From positions 1 through 39,150 of the forward strand of contig MKTZ01000021.1 in the NCBI GenBank assembly GCA_001898505.1: a stretch of DNA of 39,150 nt, given 5' to 3'. The notes under the pieces are model-generated. The model was not told the DNA's origin. It made no database searches and saw only the letters and a list, made by a program, of their open reading frames with translations. Position numbers and translations under genes: made by a program. This document shows positions 6,404 to 14,429 of the stretch, piece by piece; positions within the stretch are counted from its first letter, which is position 1, and each line of letters begins with the position of its first letter. This DNA is from Sphingobacteriales bacterium 50-39 (GTDB lineage: Bacteria; Bacteroidota; Bacteroidia; Chitinophagales; Chitinophagaceae).

Positions 6404-8863
6404 ATGTCCAACAACCAGCTCCGTTCCGCCCTACGCTTTCTTGCCCGTCACAAGGTCTATACGGGTATCAATATCCTGGGTCTTACCCTGGGGCTTTGCG
6501 CCTGTCTGGTCATCTACAACATTGTCAGCTATGAGTTCAGCTTTGACCGCTCATACCCCGACCGTGATCGCATCTACCGCATCGGCGGACGCCTGCAGGA
6601 AGACAACGGCAATGGTGTCCTCACTGAGGGCTATGGTAAAACGATCCTCGCCCCTGCCCCGGACGCTATCCGCACAGAGATCCCCTTTATCGAAGCTGTC
6701 ACTGGCTATTATACGTATGATGTCAGCATTACTATCCCTTCACACGACGAACACAACGGATCTGGCGCCACCCCTCCTGTTCGGCTAGATCCCAGCCTCA
6801 CGGGTACCACTATCCTCGCTGACAAAGACTATTTTTCCATTTTCCCCCATACCTGGCTTGCCGGCGGCCCATCCCAATCCCTACAGCAGCCCTACAGCGT
6901 GGTGCTCACCGCAAGTCGCGCCCATGACTACTTCGGCGACATGCCTGCTTCCCAATACCTCAGCCGCGAGGTCATTTACGACGACTCTTTGCATGTCCGT
7001 GTCTCGGGCATCATCAAAGACTATGCGGGCAACACGGATTTCCCGTACACGGACTTCATCTCTTTCCCAACCATCAGCCACAGCTTCCTGAAAGATAAAT
7101 ATCGAATCTACCACAACGACCAATGGCGTTTCAATCCCCGCATCCCCGGCGTTCAGGCTTTCGTAAAGCTCCTTAAAAACGCAAACCCGGGACAGGCCGC
7201 AGCCCAGGTCGATGCTTTACTGCAACGCCACATCGCCACCGACTCCTTCCTGCGCCTGCTTAGATTCAGCCTAGTCCTACAGCCTCTCGACGACGTTCAC
7301 TTTAACGAAGCCTATACGAACGATGATTTCCGCAAGGCAAACCGACCTGCCCTGTATGGTCTCATCGGCGCCGCGGTATTCATCTTATTGCTGGCGATCG
7401 TCAACTTTATCAACCTGTCTACGGCTCAATCTCTGCAGCAGGCAAAGGACGTCGGCATCCGCCGCATTCTTGGCGCCACTCATTTCAGACTCATCCTTCG
7501 ATCGCTAACGGAAACAGCTATCCTTACCGCTCTGTCCGCCATTATCGCCCTGGCGCTCGTCCGCCCGGTCATGCAACTCTTTCACAATTACCTTCCCGAA
7601 AACCTCCCTTTTAACCCCATCAGCAGCGCCAATCTACTTTTCGCCGCCGGGATCATTGTCGTTACCTCCCTACTTGCCGGACTTTATCCGGCTGTCAGCC
7701 TTGTCCGATTGCAATTCAACCGAAACGCACAGCTGCAAAACACTCAAAAATTTACCCTACGCCGCATCCTTATCGTCTTCCAGTTCTCGATCTCTTTATT
7801 GTTCATCATCGCCAGTCTCGTCGTCGGTCGCCAGATCAACTATATGCTCGATGCGGACATGGGCTTTTCCAGCAGCGCCGTGGTTACTGTCACGGACTTC
7901 GATACACCGCCACAACGGCTTCGTCTCTTCGCCCAACAGGCGCTGAGCATCCCGGGAGTACAGCAGGCAGCGATGCAAAACCACTCTCCCGCCGGCATGG
8001 CCTCCATGGAATTCCCCATGCAGCTCGATAAACGGACCGATAGCAGGATCGAGGTCAAATTACAGACGGGCGACAGACAGTTCATCCCATTGTATCACAT
8101 GCGTCTGCTGGCAGGCCGCAACCTCTCCTCCGGCGACAGCTTAAGAGAGTTCATCATCAACGAAACTTATAGCAAGGCTCTTGGTTTTTCAAAACCTGCC
8201 GACGCTCTTGGCCACTCCCTCACCTGGCAGGGCGAGACCCATCCTATTGTCGGCGTTGTGGCGAACTTCCACATCAGCTCATTGCATACTCCGATCCCCG
8301 CCCTTGTCATCGCCCGGGTCGCAAACCTGGACAACAGTATCGGCCTCCGCATCACTTTAACCAACCATGGGACGCTGCCTCGCCTGGAGACCCTCTGGAA
8401 AAGCCTCTTCCCCGATCGCCCCTTCACCTACACCTTCCTCGATGACAGCATCGCCCGGCTCTACAAAAAGGATCAGCAGCTGTCCTGGTTGGTCAGGATA
8501 TCCACCATCGTCACGATCTTCGTCTCCTGCATCGGCCTGCTCGGACTTATCCTTTTCACCGTCGAACGCAAAAAGAAAGAGATCAGCATCCGCAAGGTGC
8601 TGGGCGCGGGCGTTGCCGACATCGTCTTCTTATTGAATAAGGAATTTATGGTGCTGGTGGGGATCGCCCTCGCCATCGCGTCCCCAATCGCCTTCCTGGG
8701 TATGCGCCGCTGGCTGCAAAGCTTTGCCTATCGTATTACCATCTCCTGGTGGATCTTCTTGCTGGCCGGTCTGATCACCCTTACGATCAGCCTCCTCACC
8801 ATCAGCCTGCGTGTCATCCGTGCGGCCATTGTCAACCCTACCGAAAACCTCCGTTCGGAATAA
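6404..8863 (+). CDS. FtsX/MacB-type ABC transporter permease (orphan)
   Basis: An 819-residue inner-membrane permease of the long type common in Bacteroidota. Order: cytoplasmic start (RSALRFLARHKVYTGINILG), first membrane helix (about 22-43), a YEFSFDRSYPDRDRIYRIGG junction, a MacB-like periplasmic domain (to about 310), a three-helix FtsX domain containing KDVGIRRILGATHFRLI, a middle helix (LIVFQFSISLLFIIASLVV), a second periplasmic domain, and a second FtsX domain with KKEISIRKVLGAGVADIV. It ends in IVNPTENLRSE. The substrate is unknown; relatives move lipoproteins, peptides or macrolides with a separate ATPase, and none is encoded nearby. Codons end in C far more than in neighbouring genes, including the second permease. 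Confidence 0.9.
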   Translation: MSNNQLRSALRFLARHKVYTGINILGLTLGLCACLVIYNIVSYEFSFDRSYPDRDRIYRIGGRLQEDNGNGVLTEGYGKTILAPAPDAIRTEIPFIEAVTGYYTYDVSITIPSHDEHNGSGATPPVRLDPSLTGTTILADKDYFSIFPHTWLAGGPSQSLQQPYSVVLTASRAHDYFGDMPASQYLSREVIYDDSLHVRVSGIIKDYAGNTDFPYTDFISFPTISHSFLKDKYRIYHNDQWRFNPRIPGVQAFVKLLKNANPGQAAAQVDALLQRHIATDSFLRLLRFSLVLQPLDDVHFNEAYTNDDFRKANRPALYGLIGAAVFILLLAIVNFINLSTAQSLQQAKDVGIRRILGATHFRLILRSLTETAILTALSAIIALALVRPVMQLFHNYLPENLPFNPISSANLLFAAGIIVVTSLLAGLYPAVSLVRLQFNRNAQLQNTQKFTLRRILIVFQFSISLLFIIASLVVGRQINYMLDADMGFSSSAVVTVTDFDTPPQRLRLFAQQALSIPGVQQAAMQNHSPAGMASMEFPMQLDKRTDSRIEVKLQTGDRQFIPLYHMRLLAGRNLSSGDSLREFIINETYSKALGFSKPADALGHSLTWQGETHPIVGVVANFHISSLHTPIPALVIARVANLDNSIGLRITLTNHGTLPRLETLWKSLFPDRPFTYTFLDDSIARLYKKDQQLSWLVRISTIVTIFVSCIGLLGLILFTVERKKKEISIRKVLGAGVADIVFLLNKEFMVLVGIALAIASPIAFLGMRRWLQSFAYRITISWWIFLLAGLITLTISLLTISLRVIRAAIVNPTENLRSE

Positions 8864-8942
8864 TTGGTTTTACTTAGGCTTTTCGGCAGAAGGTTGTATC
8901 TTATACCATGTAAACAAAAACACCAACAGCAACCAGGTAAAT

Positions 8943-9595
8943 ATGAGCTCGGAAGCATGGTATCTGGATGGAAGAACAGAAATGTTCGATGACCTAAAGG
9001 TTTTCTTCAAACGGACAGGAAGCGGGACGCCACTGATCTGTATTCATGGGTTTCCCTCATCATCATGGGACTTCGAAGCAATATGGCCTTCTTTATCTGA
9101 ACGATTTGACGTATTGGTTCATGACTTGATCGGGCTTTGGAAGTCGGCTAAGCCCAACCAACCGTTGCCAATTAGTTTACAAGCTGACATTGTCGAGGGA
9201 TTAGCCGCTAAAGCAGGAGTCAAGGAGGCTCATATATTAGCGCACGATTTAGGTGACACTATTGCCCAGGAACTTTTAGCGCGCCAATTTGAAAAATCTT
9301 CAAAGGTTAACTGGCTGTCATGTGTGTTCCTGAATGGAGGCATATTCCCTGAAACACATCGGGCTCTATTCATACAAAAATTGCTATTGTCTCCTTTGGG
9401 GCCTCTTGTAGTTAAATTGATGTCTGAAAAGTCGCTGAAAAAAAGTCTGACCAAAGTGTTTAGCATGGCACACCCTCCGACAGACAGGTTCCCAATGCAG
9501 ATATTATCCTGCTCGAAAATTCCGGACACTACCCCCATGTGGAAACGCCGAAAGAGGTTTTAAAAGCTTTTTTTGAATTTCATGACAAGCTATAA
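8943..9595 (+). pseudogene. MEST/epoxide-hydrolase-like alpha/beta hydrolase, broken by internal deletion
   Basis: From the ATG at 8943 the first about 180 residues read as an alpha/beta hydrolase of the mesoderm-specific-transcript/epoxide hydrolase type. They have an oxyanion block HGFPSSSWDFE and a nucleophile elbow AHDLGD with aspartate as nucleophile. After MAHPPTD (about 9486) the frame is wrong. The expected C-terminus appears in the +2-shifted frame from about 9488 to a TAA at 9593-9595: VPNADIILLENSGHYPHVE, with the catalytic histidine, then TPKEVLKAFFEF. Intact relatives have some 60-70 more residues between these parts, including the acid residue region. So a segment was lost with a frame change. 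The remaining frame runs on to a stop at 9563. It overlaps the convergent gene by six bases. Confidence 0.8.
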
Positions 9596-10060
9596 ATGCA
9601 TCAGCGCCACAACAAGCATGATCCAGGCGAAGATCTCAAAAACCAAACGGAGCGGGCTTAAAGTAATCCATTGTTTTACAATGGCTCGAAGACGGGTAGC
9701 CTCGATGTTTTCAGGCTGCATGATCTTGCGGATCATCACCGGGATAAAGTAGCTGAAGGTGATCAGCCTGCTGATAAAAACAGCCACGGCTGCAGCCAGC
9801 CAGCAAGCCTGTCCGCCGCCTGCGTGATTCCAGGCGAGGGGGATATTGATCACTGACAGTAAAATTTGTGCTGGCGAAACAATCGGCCAAAAACGTTTGG
9901 CGGCGAGGATTTGCCCTGATGATTGAAGCCTGGCCCGCAAGGTCAGCGGATTCACATCATGTTTCCAGCCCGGATATATAACCAGTATTTCGTATAGGCC
10001 ACCGCCCATGCTCAGCGTAACGGTCAGAAAAAGCGATACGACTGCGATTGTAGTTGTCAT
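9590..10060 (-). CDS. Small four-helix membrane protein, function unknown
   Basis: A 156-residue, very hydrophobic protein with about four membrane segments: roughly 4-26 (IAVVSLFLTVTLSMGGGLYE), 58-78 (IVSPAQILLSVINIPLAW), 85-107 (ACWLAAAVAVFISRLITF), and 134-154 (LVFEIFAWIMLVVALMHL). A conserved-looking GGGLYEILVIYPGWK loop follows the first helix. The layout resembles DUF1772/anthrone-oxygenase-like four-helix proteins, but I would not assign it firmly. It is convergent with the broken hydrolase and overlaps its relic by six bases. No partner gene is obvious. Confidence 0.65.
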   Translation of the reverse strand: MTTTIAVVSLFLTVTLSMGGGLYEILVIYPGWKHDVNPLTLRARLQSSGQILAAKRFWPIVSPAQILLSVINIPLAWNHAGGGQACWLAAAVAVFISRLITFSYFIPVMIRKIMQPENIEATRLRAIVKQWITLSPLRLVFEIFAWIMLVVALMHL

Positions 10061-10266
10061 TTTGCTAAGTTAACAACCTGCGCAGCGGGGCGCGACTGCA
10101 TTTCGGTAGGCGTGACCGTTTTCCCGGCAAAAGCACGGGAATGACAGTTTAATGGATAAGCCGGTCCAAAGCGTGAATAATAATTACCGAGGCCTGGCGG
10201 TGAAGAGGTCCCCGACGGACTTTAAAATAGGGGTTGTTTTCTTTATCTTTATCAGAAACCCTCCAT

Positions 10267-10791
10267 ATGCCCCTTATCAGACACCTCCTATTTGCAGCTC
10301 TATCCTGCTTGATTGCATTTGCTAGCTATGGTCAGGCTGCTGCATGGAATTCATTTCATTTTGGCAAGATCTCCATGAAATATCCTCCCAACTGGCAGAC
10401 GACCAAAGAGACTTATAAGGGACAAGCGCGCGGTACCCTGACCCCCGACTCAATGCGACAGCTTACTATGCGGATCGTCGAAGTGATTGAACTACCACTG
10501 GACGGTAATCATACCTATGCGGGATTTAAGCAAAATTTTGCTGCCATCTTAAAATCCCAACCGGATTTGGCAACGAAGGTCCTGAAAGTTGAAGAGATCT
10601 CTCTCAAAGATCACAAGGCCATGTATGCGGAGCTCATCCACAACAGTCTTCCTGCCAAATTATATGCGATCAACGCCGGGTCCAAGCTTTATATGGTTTT
10701 TGTATTGAAGACCAGGCATGTCGACGTTCCTGACCCCAAAATGGAAAAAGATGGGGCGGCGATCGTGAACTCTATTGCCTTCGATCAATAA
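10267..10791 (+). CDS. Secreted protein with PsbP/Mog1-like fold signature
   Basis: From the ATG at 10267 this is a 174-residue protein with a clear signal peptide (MPLIRHLLFAALSCLIAFASYGQ). The mature part begins WNSFHFGKISMKYPPNWQTT, the typical first strand and YPxxW motif of PsbP/Mog1-like periplasmic proteins. MRIVEVIELPLD, an alanine-rich helix and a closing KLYMVFVLKTRHVDVPDP with a final VNSIAF strand follow. In this fold the conserved tryptophan helps build a small ligand or protein surface; no specific role is known. An upstream ATG at 10234 would add 11 polar residues before the signal and is less likely. It stands alone, 205 bp from the divergent gene. Confidence 0.6.
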   Translation: MPLIRHLLFAALSCLIAFASYGQAAAWNSFHFGKISMKYPPNWQTTKETYKGQARGTLTPDSMRQLTMRIVEVIELPLDGNHTYAGFKQNFAAILKSQPDLATKVLKVEEISLKDHKAMYAELIHNSLPAKLYAINAGSKLYMVFVLKTRHVDVPDPKMEKDGAAIVNSIAFDQ

Positions 10792-11102
10792 GATAATAAA
10801 AAACACCCGCGAACGCTGCAACCTTACCCATTGGTGTTATTCTTTCGCTGGTCATGTTCTTTTTTTCATGGCGTCTTGCATTAGGCGGGCCTTTTTATTG
10901 CAGTTGGTTGGATAGCAAATAAGTTTTTTGCAAAAGAATTGGAACTTGCCACTGTTTGTTCTGCCGAACATTCGATCCTTCGGACATCGAAAAGATCAGG
11001 GGAGGATTACTGACTGTCCGGGGAGAAAAAGTGCTTTTCCTTGAAAAATAATGAGTATGAATTGCCAGGACTGTGCTCTTAAGGAGGAAAATCCGAAACC
11101 GG
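10792..11102 (+). other. Gap with possible gene relics before the sugar operon
   Basis: No intact gene. One frame (about 10798-10920) reads a hydrophobic segment, NAATLPIGVILSLVMFFFSW, bounded by stops. Another, ending at the TAA at 11049-11051, reads a protein-like tail, FDPSDIEKIRGGLLTVRGEK. Neither has a proper start, and I cannot name a family. AGGAGG at 11082-11087 lies about 15 bases before the transporter ATG, too far for an ideal ribosome site. Confidence 0.25.
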
Positions 11103-12296
11103 ATGAAGCATCAATATAAACCATTGCTGATCTTGTCGCTGATGTTCCTGATGGTCGGGGCCTTGTTTTGTATGAATGATATCCTGCTGCCATCGCTGGT
11201 GACTCATTTCAGGCTGAACTATGCCCAGGCTACCATGATCCAGTTCTCCTTCTACCTGACCTATATCGTGTTCCCCATCCCCATCGCATGGATGATCCAT
11301 CGGTATGGTTATAAGATCAGCCTGCTGGTTGCCGTAATGACATGTGCAGCGGGTTGCGGCGTCTTTCTGCCGGCCAGGTTCTTCGACTCCTATCCGCTGG
11401 TACTGACAGCCATATTCATTTTATCGACGGGTCTCACGATCATAAATGTTGCAGCAAACCCTTTCGCGGCCATGCTCGGTGATCCCGAAGGCGCCCATCA
11501 GCGCATCAATTTTGTACAGGTATTTTCCCGCGTGGGCTATGCCGCTACTCCACTCGTTGCCACGGCCCTGATTTACAACAGAGATGGGGGTATCCGATAT
11601 CATTTTCCCTATCTGCTGCTGGGTATCGCGCTCCTTTTGATTGCACTACTCATGGCCTTCTCCCGTCTGCCCTCCATGGCGGCTGGCGAAGAGGGGTTCA
11701 GCCTGAAAGGCCTGGTGAAGGAGGGGATGTCTCATAGACATCTGTTCTACGGAATGTTTGCCATGTTTTTTTATATGGGCGCGGAAGCCTGTACGGCGGG
11801 GTTCTTCATCCCTTATCTGAAATCCGTAATGGGCTATTCGGATACCACGGCAGCTGGTTATCTGACGATGTATTATGTGCTGACGGCGGTAATGGGAATG
11901 ATCGCGGTGGTCCTTCTGCGATATATAAAAGCATATATCCTTGTGGGAGCTTTCGGGCTGGGCATGATCCTGCTTTACCTGGCCTGCATCCTACTGCGGA
12001 CGGACTATAATGGCTGGCTCCTGGCCGCTCTCGGACTCTTCCTCTCCATCATGTTCCCCACGCTGTTTAGTCTTGGTATCGAAGATATCGGATCCTTTAC
12101 GGGTAAAGGATCGGCGCTCCTCAATTTTGCCATCGTCGGTGGATCGGTATTCCCGCCCATCCAGGGTCTTATCGCGGACCGCTATGGCGTCCAGGTATCT
12201 TATGTCATACCGCTGGTGTGCTTTGTCATGATCACTTTATATGCTTTTTTCTTTACGCGCGAACCGCTGCTCAAACGCAATTTTTCTCTACGATGA
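11103..12296 (+). CDS. FHS-family (FucP-like) sugar:H+ symporter
   Basis: A 397-residue major facilitator protein with about 12 membrane segments. It resembles the fucose-galactose-glucose (FHS) branch rather than drug exporters. Signs are FCMNDILLPSLVTHF in helix 1, the IINVAANPFAAMLGDPEGAH block with ANPF and LG after helix 4, and RINFVQVFSRVGYAATPL. It would import a neutral sugar across the inner membrane. The ATG at 11103 gives a normal length; a GTG at 11073 adds ten residues and is less likely. Its stop overlaps the next start by four bases (ATGA at 12293-12296), so it is translationally coupled to the reductase and its substrate likely feeds the following enzymes. The exact sugar is unknown. 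Confidence 0.85.
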   Translation: MKHQYKPLLILSLMFLMVGALFCMNDILLPSLVTHFRLNYAQATMIQFSFYLTYIVFPIPIAWMIHRYGYKISLLVAVMTCAAGCGVFLPARFFDSYPLVLTAIFILSTGLTIINVAANPFAAMLGDPEGAHQRINFVQVFSRVGYAATPLVATALIYNRDGGIRYHFPYLLLGIALLLIALLMAFSRLPSMAAGEEGFSLKGLVKEGMSHRHLFYGMFAMFFYMGAEACTAGFFIPYLKSVMGYSDTTAAGYLTMYYVLTAVMGMIAVVLLRYIKAYILVGAFGLGMILLYLACILLRTDYNGWLLAALGLFLSIMFPTLFSLGIEDIGSFTGKGSALLNFAIVGGSVFPPIQGLIADRYGVQVSYVIPLVCFVMITLYAFFFTREPLLKRNFSLR

Positions 12297-13219
12297 AACT
12301 ATTGGTGACAGGATATAATGGATTTGTTGCGGGCAGTGCCCTGGCGCAGGCTCCCGGGGATTGGGAGGTACATGGTATCGGAAGGTCTCCGGCTGCGGTG
12401 ATCGCGAGCGACCGTGGCGGGGTCGTCTACCACCAGGCTGATCTCCTCGAAAAGAAATCCCTGGACGGGCTGCTTCGACAAATAAAGCCGGATGTCCTCC
12501 TTCACGCGGCAGCTATCGCCAACATCGATTTTTGTGAAGCCAACCGGGTAATGGCCGAAGGAATGAATGTCGGAGTCACGGCACAGATCGCCGCCTTCGC
12601 TGCGGAGACCGGGGCCAAACTGGTCTTCTGCTCCACGGACTCGGTATTCGACGGCCAAAAGAGCTATTATCGGGAAGAGGACCCCCCGCATCCCCTGAAT
12701 TTCTATGCGGAAACAAAATGCAAGGCGGAGGAGATCGTTCTTGCGGCAAGCGATATCAATATTGTCGCCCGGCTGTCACTTGTCATGGGCTGGCCGGTCA
12801 TGGGCAAGGGGAACAGCTTCCTCGCGGACCTGGTGGAAAAGCTCGGCAAAGGAGAGCAGGCGGCGTTCCCTGAAAACGAGATCCGTACTCCGATAGACGT
12901 GATCACATTGGGCGCGGCGCTCAACGAGCTGACGACTTCTTCATATGCTGGAATTCTTCATCTTTCCGGCAACACCCGGATCAACCGCTATCAAATGGCC
13001 CGGCAAATTGCCGTCCGGGCGGGTTATGCCGAAGATCTCATACGGACGGTGGACTCGAACGCTTTGCCTGGCCGGGCGCCACGTCCAAACGACGCCTCGC
13101 TTGACAATACCCGCGCCCGAAACCTGCTGCAAACACCTTTCCTGAGCCTGGAAGAAGGGCTCGAAAAGAGTTTTATGGAAAAAGAAAAACGGGAAATAAA
13201 GACCCATATACAACCATGA
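12293..13219 (+). CDS. RmlD-like NAD(P)-dependent sugar reductase/epimerase (extended SDR)
   Basis: A 308-residue cytoplasmic extended short-chain dehydrogenase. The Rossmann start is KLLVTGYNGFVAG (glycines 7, 10 and 14). The catalytic set is S114/T115 (FCSTDSVFDG) with Y138 and K142 in FYAETKCKAEE. RmlD-like features are HAAAIANIDFCEANR, and RTPIDVITLG near residue 200. RmlD reduces a 4-keto sugar nucleotide, but the other dTDP-sugar genes are missing here and the nucleotide-binding specificity cannot be read, so a free or phosphorylated sugar is possible. Starts and stops overlap neighbours by four bases on both sides (ATGA at 12293 and 13216), showing a tightly coupled operon. Confidence 0.8.
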   Translation: MKLLVTGYNGFVAGSALAQAPGDWEVHGIGRSPAAVIASDRGGVVYHQADLLEKKSLDGLLRQIKPDVLLHAAAIANIDFCEANRVMAEGMNVGVTAQIAAFAAETGAKLVFCSTDSVFDGQKSYYREEDPPHPLNFYAETKCKAEEIVLAASDINIVARLSLVMGWPVMGKGNSFLADLVEKLGKGEQAAFPENEIRTPIDVITLGAALNELTTSSYAGILHLSGNTRINRYQMARQIAVRAGYAEDLIRTVDSNALPGRAPRPNDASLDNTRARNLLQTPFLSLEEGLEKSFMEKEKREIKTHIQP

Positions 13220-14409
13220 GTAAGATCAAGTTCGATCTGGAGATCAAGTTCGGCACCGAATATGGTCCGGAAGAAGAAGAAGCTGTCCTGCGCGTGCTGC
13301 GCAATAACGCACCTACCAGTGGTGATGAATGTATCCGGTTTGAAAAAGAGTACGCGGCATATACGGGGGCCGGGCATGCAAGGGTCGTCAGCAATGGCTC
13401 TACGGCTCTGTTCCTGTCCATGGTGGGAATCGGCGTCGGCTCCGGGGACCGGGTCCTCACCACGCCTATCACCTGGATCGCTACGGCTGCCGCACCTGTC
13501 ACACTGGGCGCCGAGGTGGATTTTGTCGACATCGACCCTGTCACATACAATATTGACCCAAACGCGATCGAGGAAAAACTGACGCCCAACACCAAAGCAG
13601 TGATACCTGTCCATCTTTATGGCCAGCCCTGTGAAATGGACGCCATAATGGCTCTTTCTCAAAAACACCATTTTCATGTTGTGGAAGACGCCGCGCACGC
13701 CATCGGCGCAGAATATAAGGGCCGCAAAGTCGGCACATTCGGATCTACAGGATGCTTCAGCTTCCACGAACAGAAAAATATTTCCACGCTGGGTGAGGGG
13801 GGCATGGTGGTTACGAACGACCCTGCTGTCTTCGAAAAAATATCTCTTTACCGGAGTCATTGTACAAGAGTGCATGGCGCAAGCACCAAGTATTGCAAGC
13901 TGGATGAGGAGAAATTTCCGGTAGGAAAAAGGTTTTGGTGGCAAGACTTCGACGACTGCGGATACAATTTCCGGATGACGGATATGCAGGCTGCTGTCGG
14001 GATCGTTCAGCTTGCAAAAGCGGATCGGCTCAACCAGCGCAGGATCGACAACGCGGCCTACCTGACGGAAGGGCTGAAAGATATTCCCGGCCTCACCCTG
14101 CCGGTAGTATTACCGCATAATAAACACGTGTTCCATCTCTATCCGGTGATGATCGACCCCGGGGAGTTTGGTATGAGCAAGGAAGATCTCATCTATGACA
14201 TGCTGCACAAATTCGGCATTAAGCTGGGATTCCATTACATTCCCCTTCACTACAGCACTGCATTTAAGAACCGTGGTTTCAAAAAAGGCCAATTCCCGAA
14301 TGCGGAAAAACTGGGGGAAAATCTGGTCACGCTTCCCATCAATCCCCGTCAGACACGGGCGGCATTGGATTATCTTATCGACAGCTTTAAAAAGATCAGG
14401 CAATCGTAG
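13216..14409 (+). CDS. DegT/DnrJ/EryC1-family PLP-dependent sugar aminotransferase
   Basis: A 397-residue fold-type I aminotransferase. The family blocks are in order: PTSGDECIRFEKEYAAYTG (about 33-51), SNGSTALFLSM (59-69), TPITWIATAAAP (83-94), VEDAAHAIGA with D158 contacting the pyridoxal nitrogen, and CFSFHEQKNISTLGEGG with the Schiff-base lysine K187. CGYNFRMTDMQAAVGIVQL follows near residue 250. Between these last blocks is a longer cysteine-containing stretch (RSHCTRVHGASTKYC) than in typical members. Relatives aminate keto sugars, usually nucleotide-linked, or keto cyclitols such as scyllo-inosose. Position between the reductase (4-bp overlap) and a sugar kinase (20-bp gap) points to an aminated sugar. 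All catalytic residues are present. Confidence 0.88.
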   Translation: MSKIKFDLEIKFGTEYGPEEEEAVLRVLRNNAPTSGDECIRFEKEYAAYTGAGHARVVSNGSTALFLSMVGIGVGSGDRVLTTPITWIATAAAPVTLGAEVDFVDIDPVTYNIDPNAIEEKLTPNTKAVIPVHLYGQPCEMDAIMALSQKHHFHVVEDAAHAIGAEYKGRKVGTFGSTGCFSFHEQKNISTLGEGGMVVTNDPAVFEKISLYRSHCTRVHGASTKYCKLDEEKFPVGKRFWWQDFDDCGYNFRMTDMQAAVGIVQLAKADRLNQRRIDNAAYLTEGLKDIPGLTLPVVLPHNKHVFHLYPVMIDPGEFGMSKEDLIYDMLHKFGIKLGFHYIPLHYSTAFKNRGFKKGQFPNAEKLGENLVTLPINPRQTRAALDYLIDSFKKIRQS

Positions 14410-14429
14410 GATATTATAAATTGCACAGC

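Noticed and set aside
10121..10141. TTCCCG-N9-CGGGAA inverted repeat
   Set aside because: Short stem, nine-base loop, no T-run, and too far from either start codon to argue for an operator.
13024..13944. Long minus-strand open frame of about 306 codons
   Set aside because: Shadow of the reductase and aminotransferase genes; both sense frames have full catalytic motifs.
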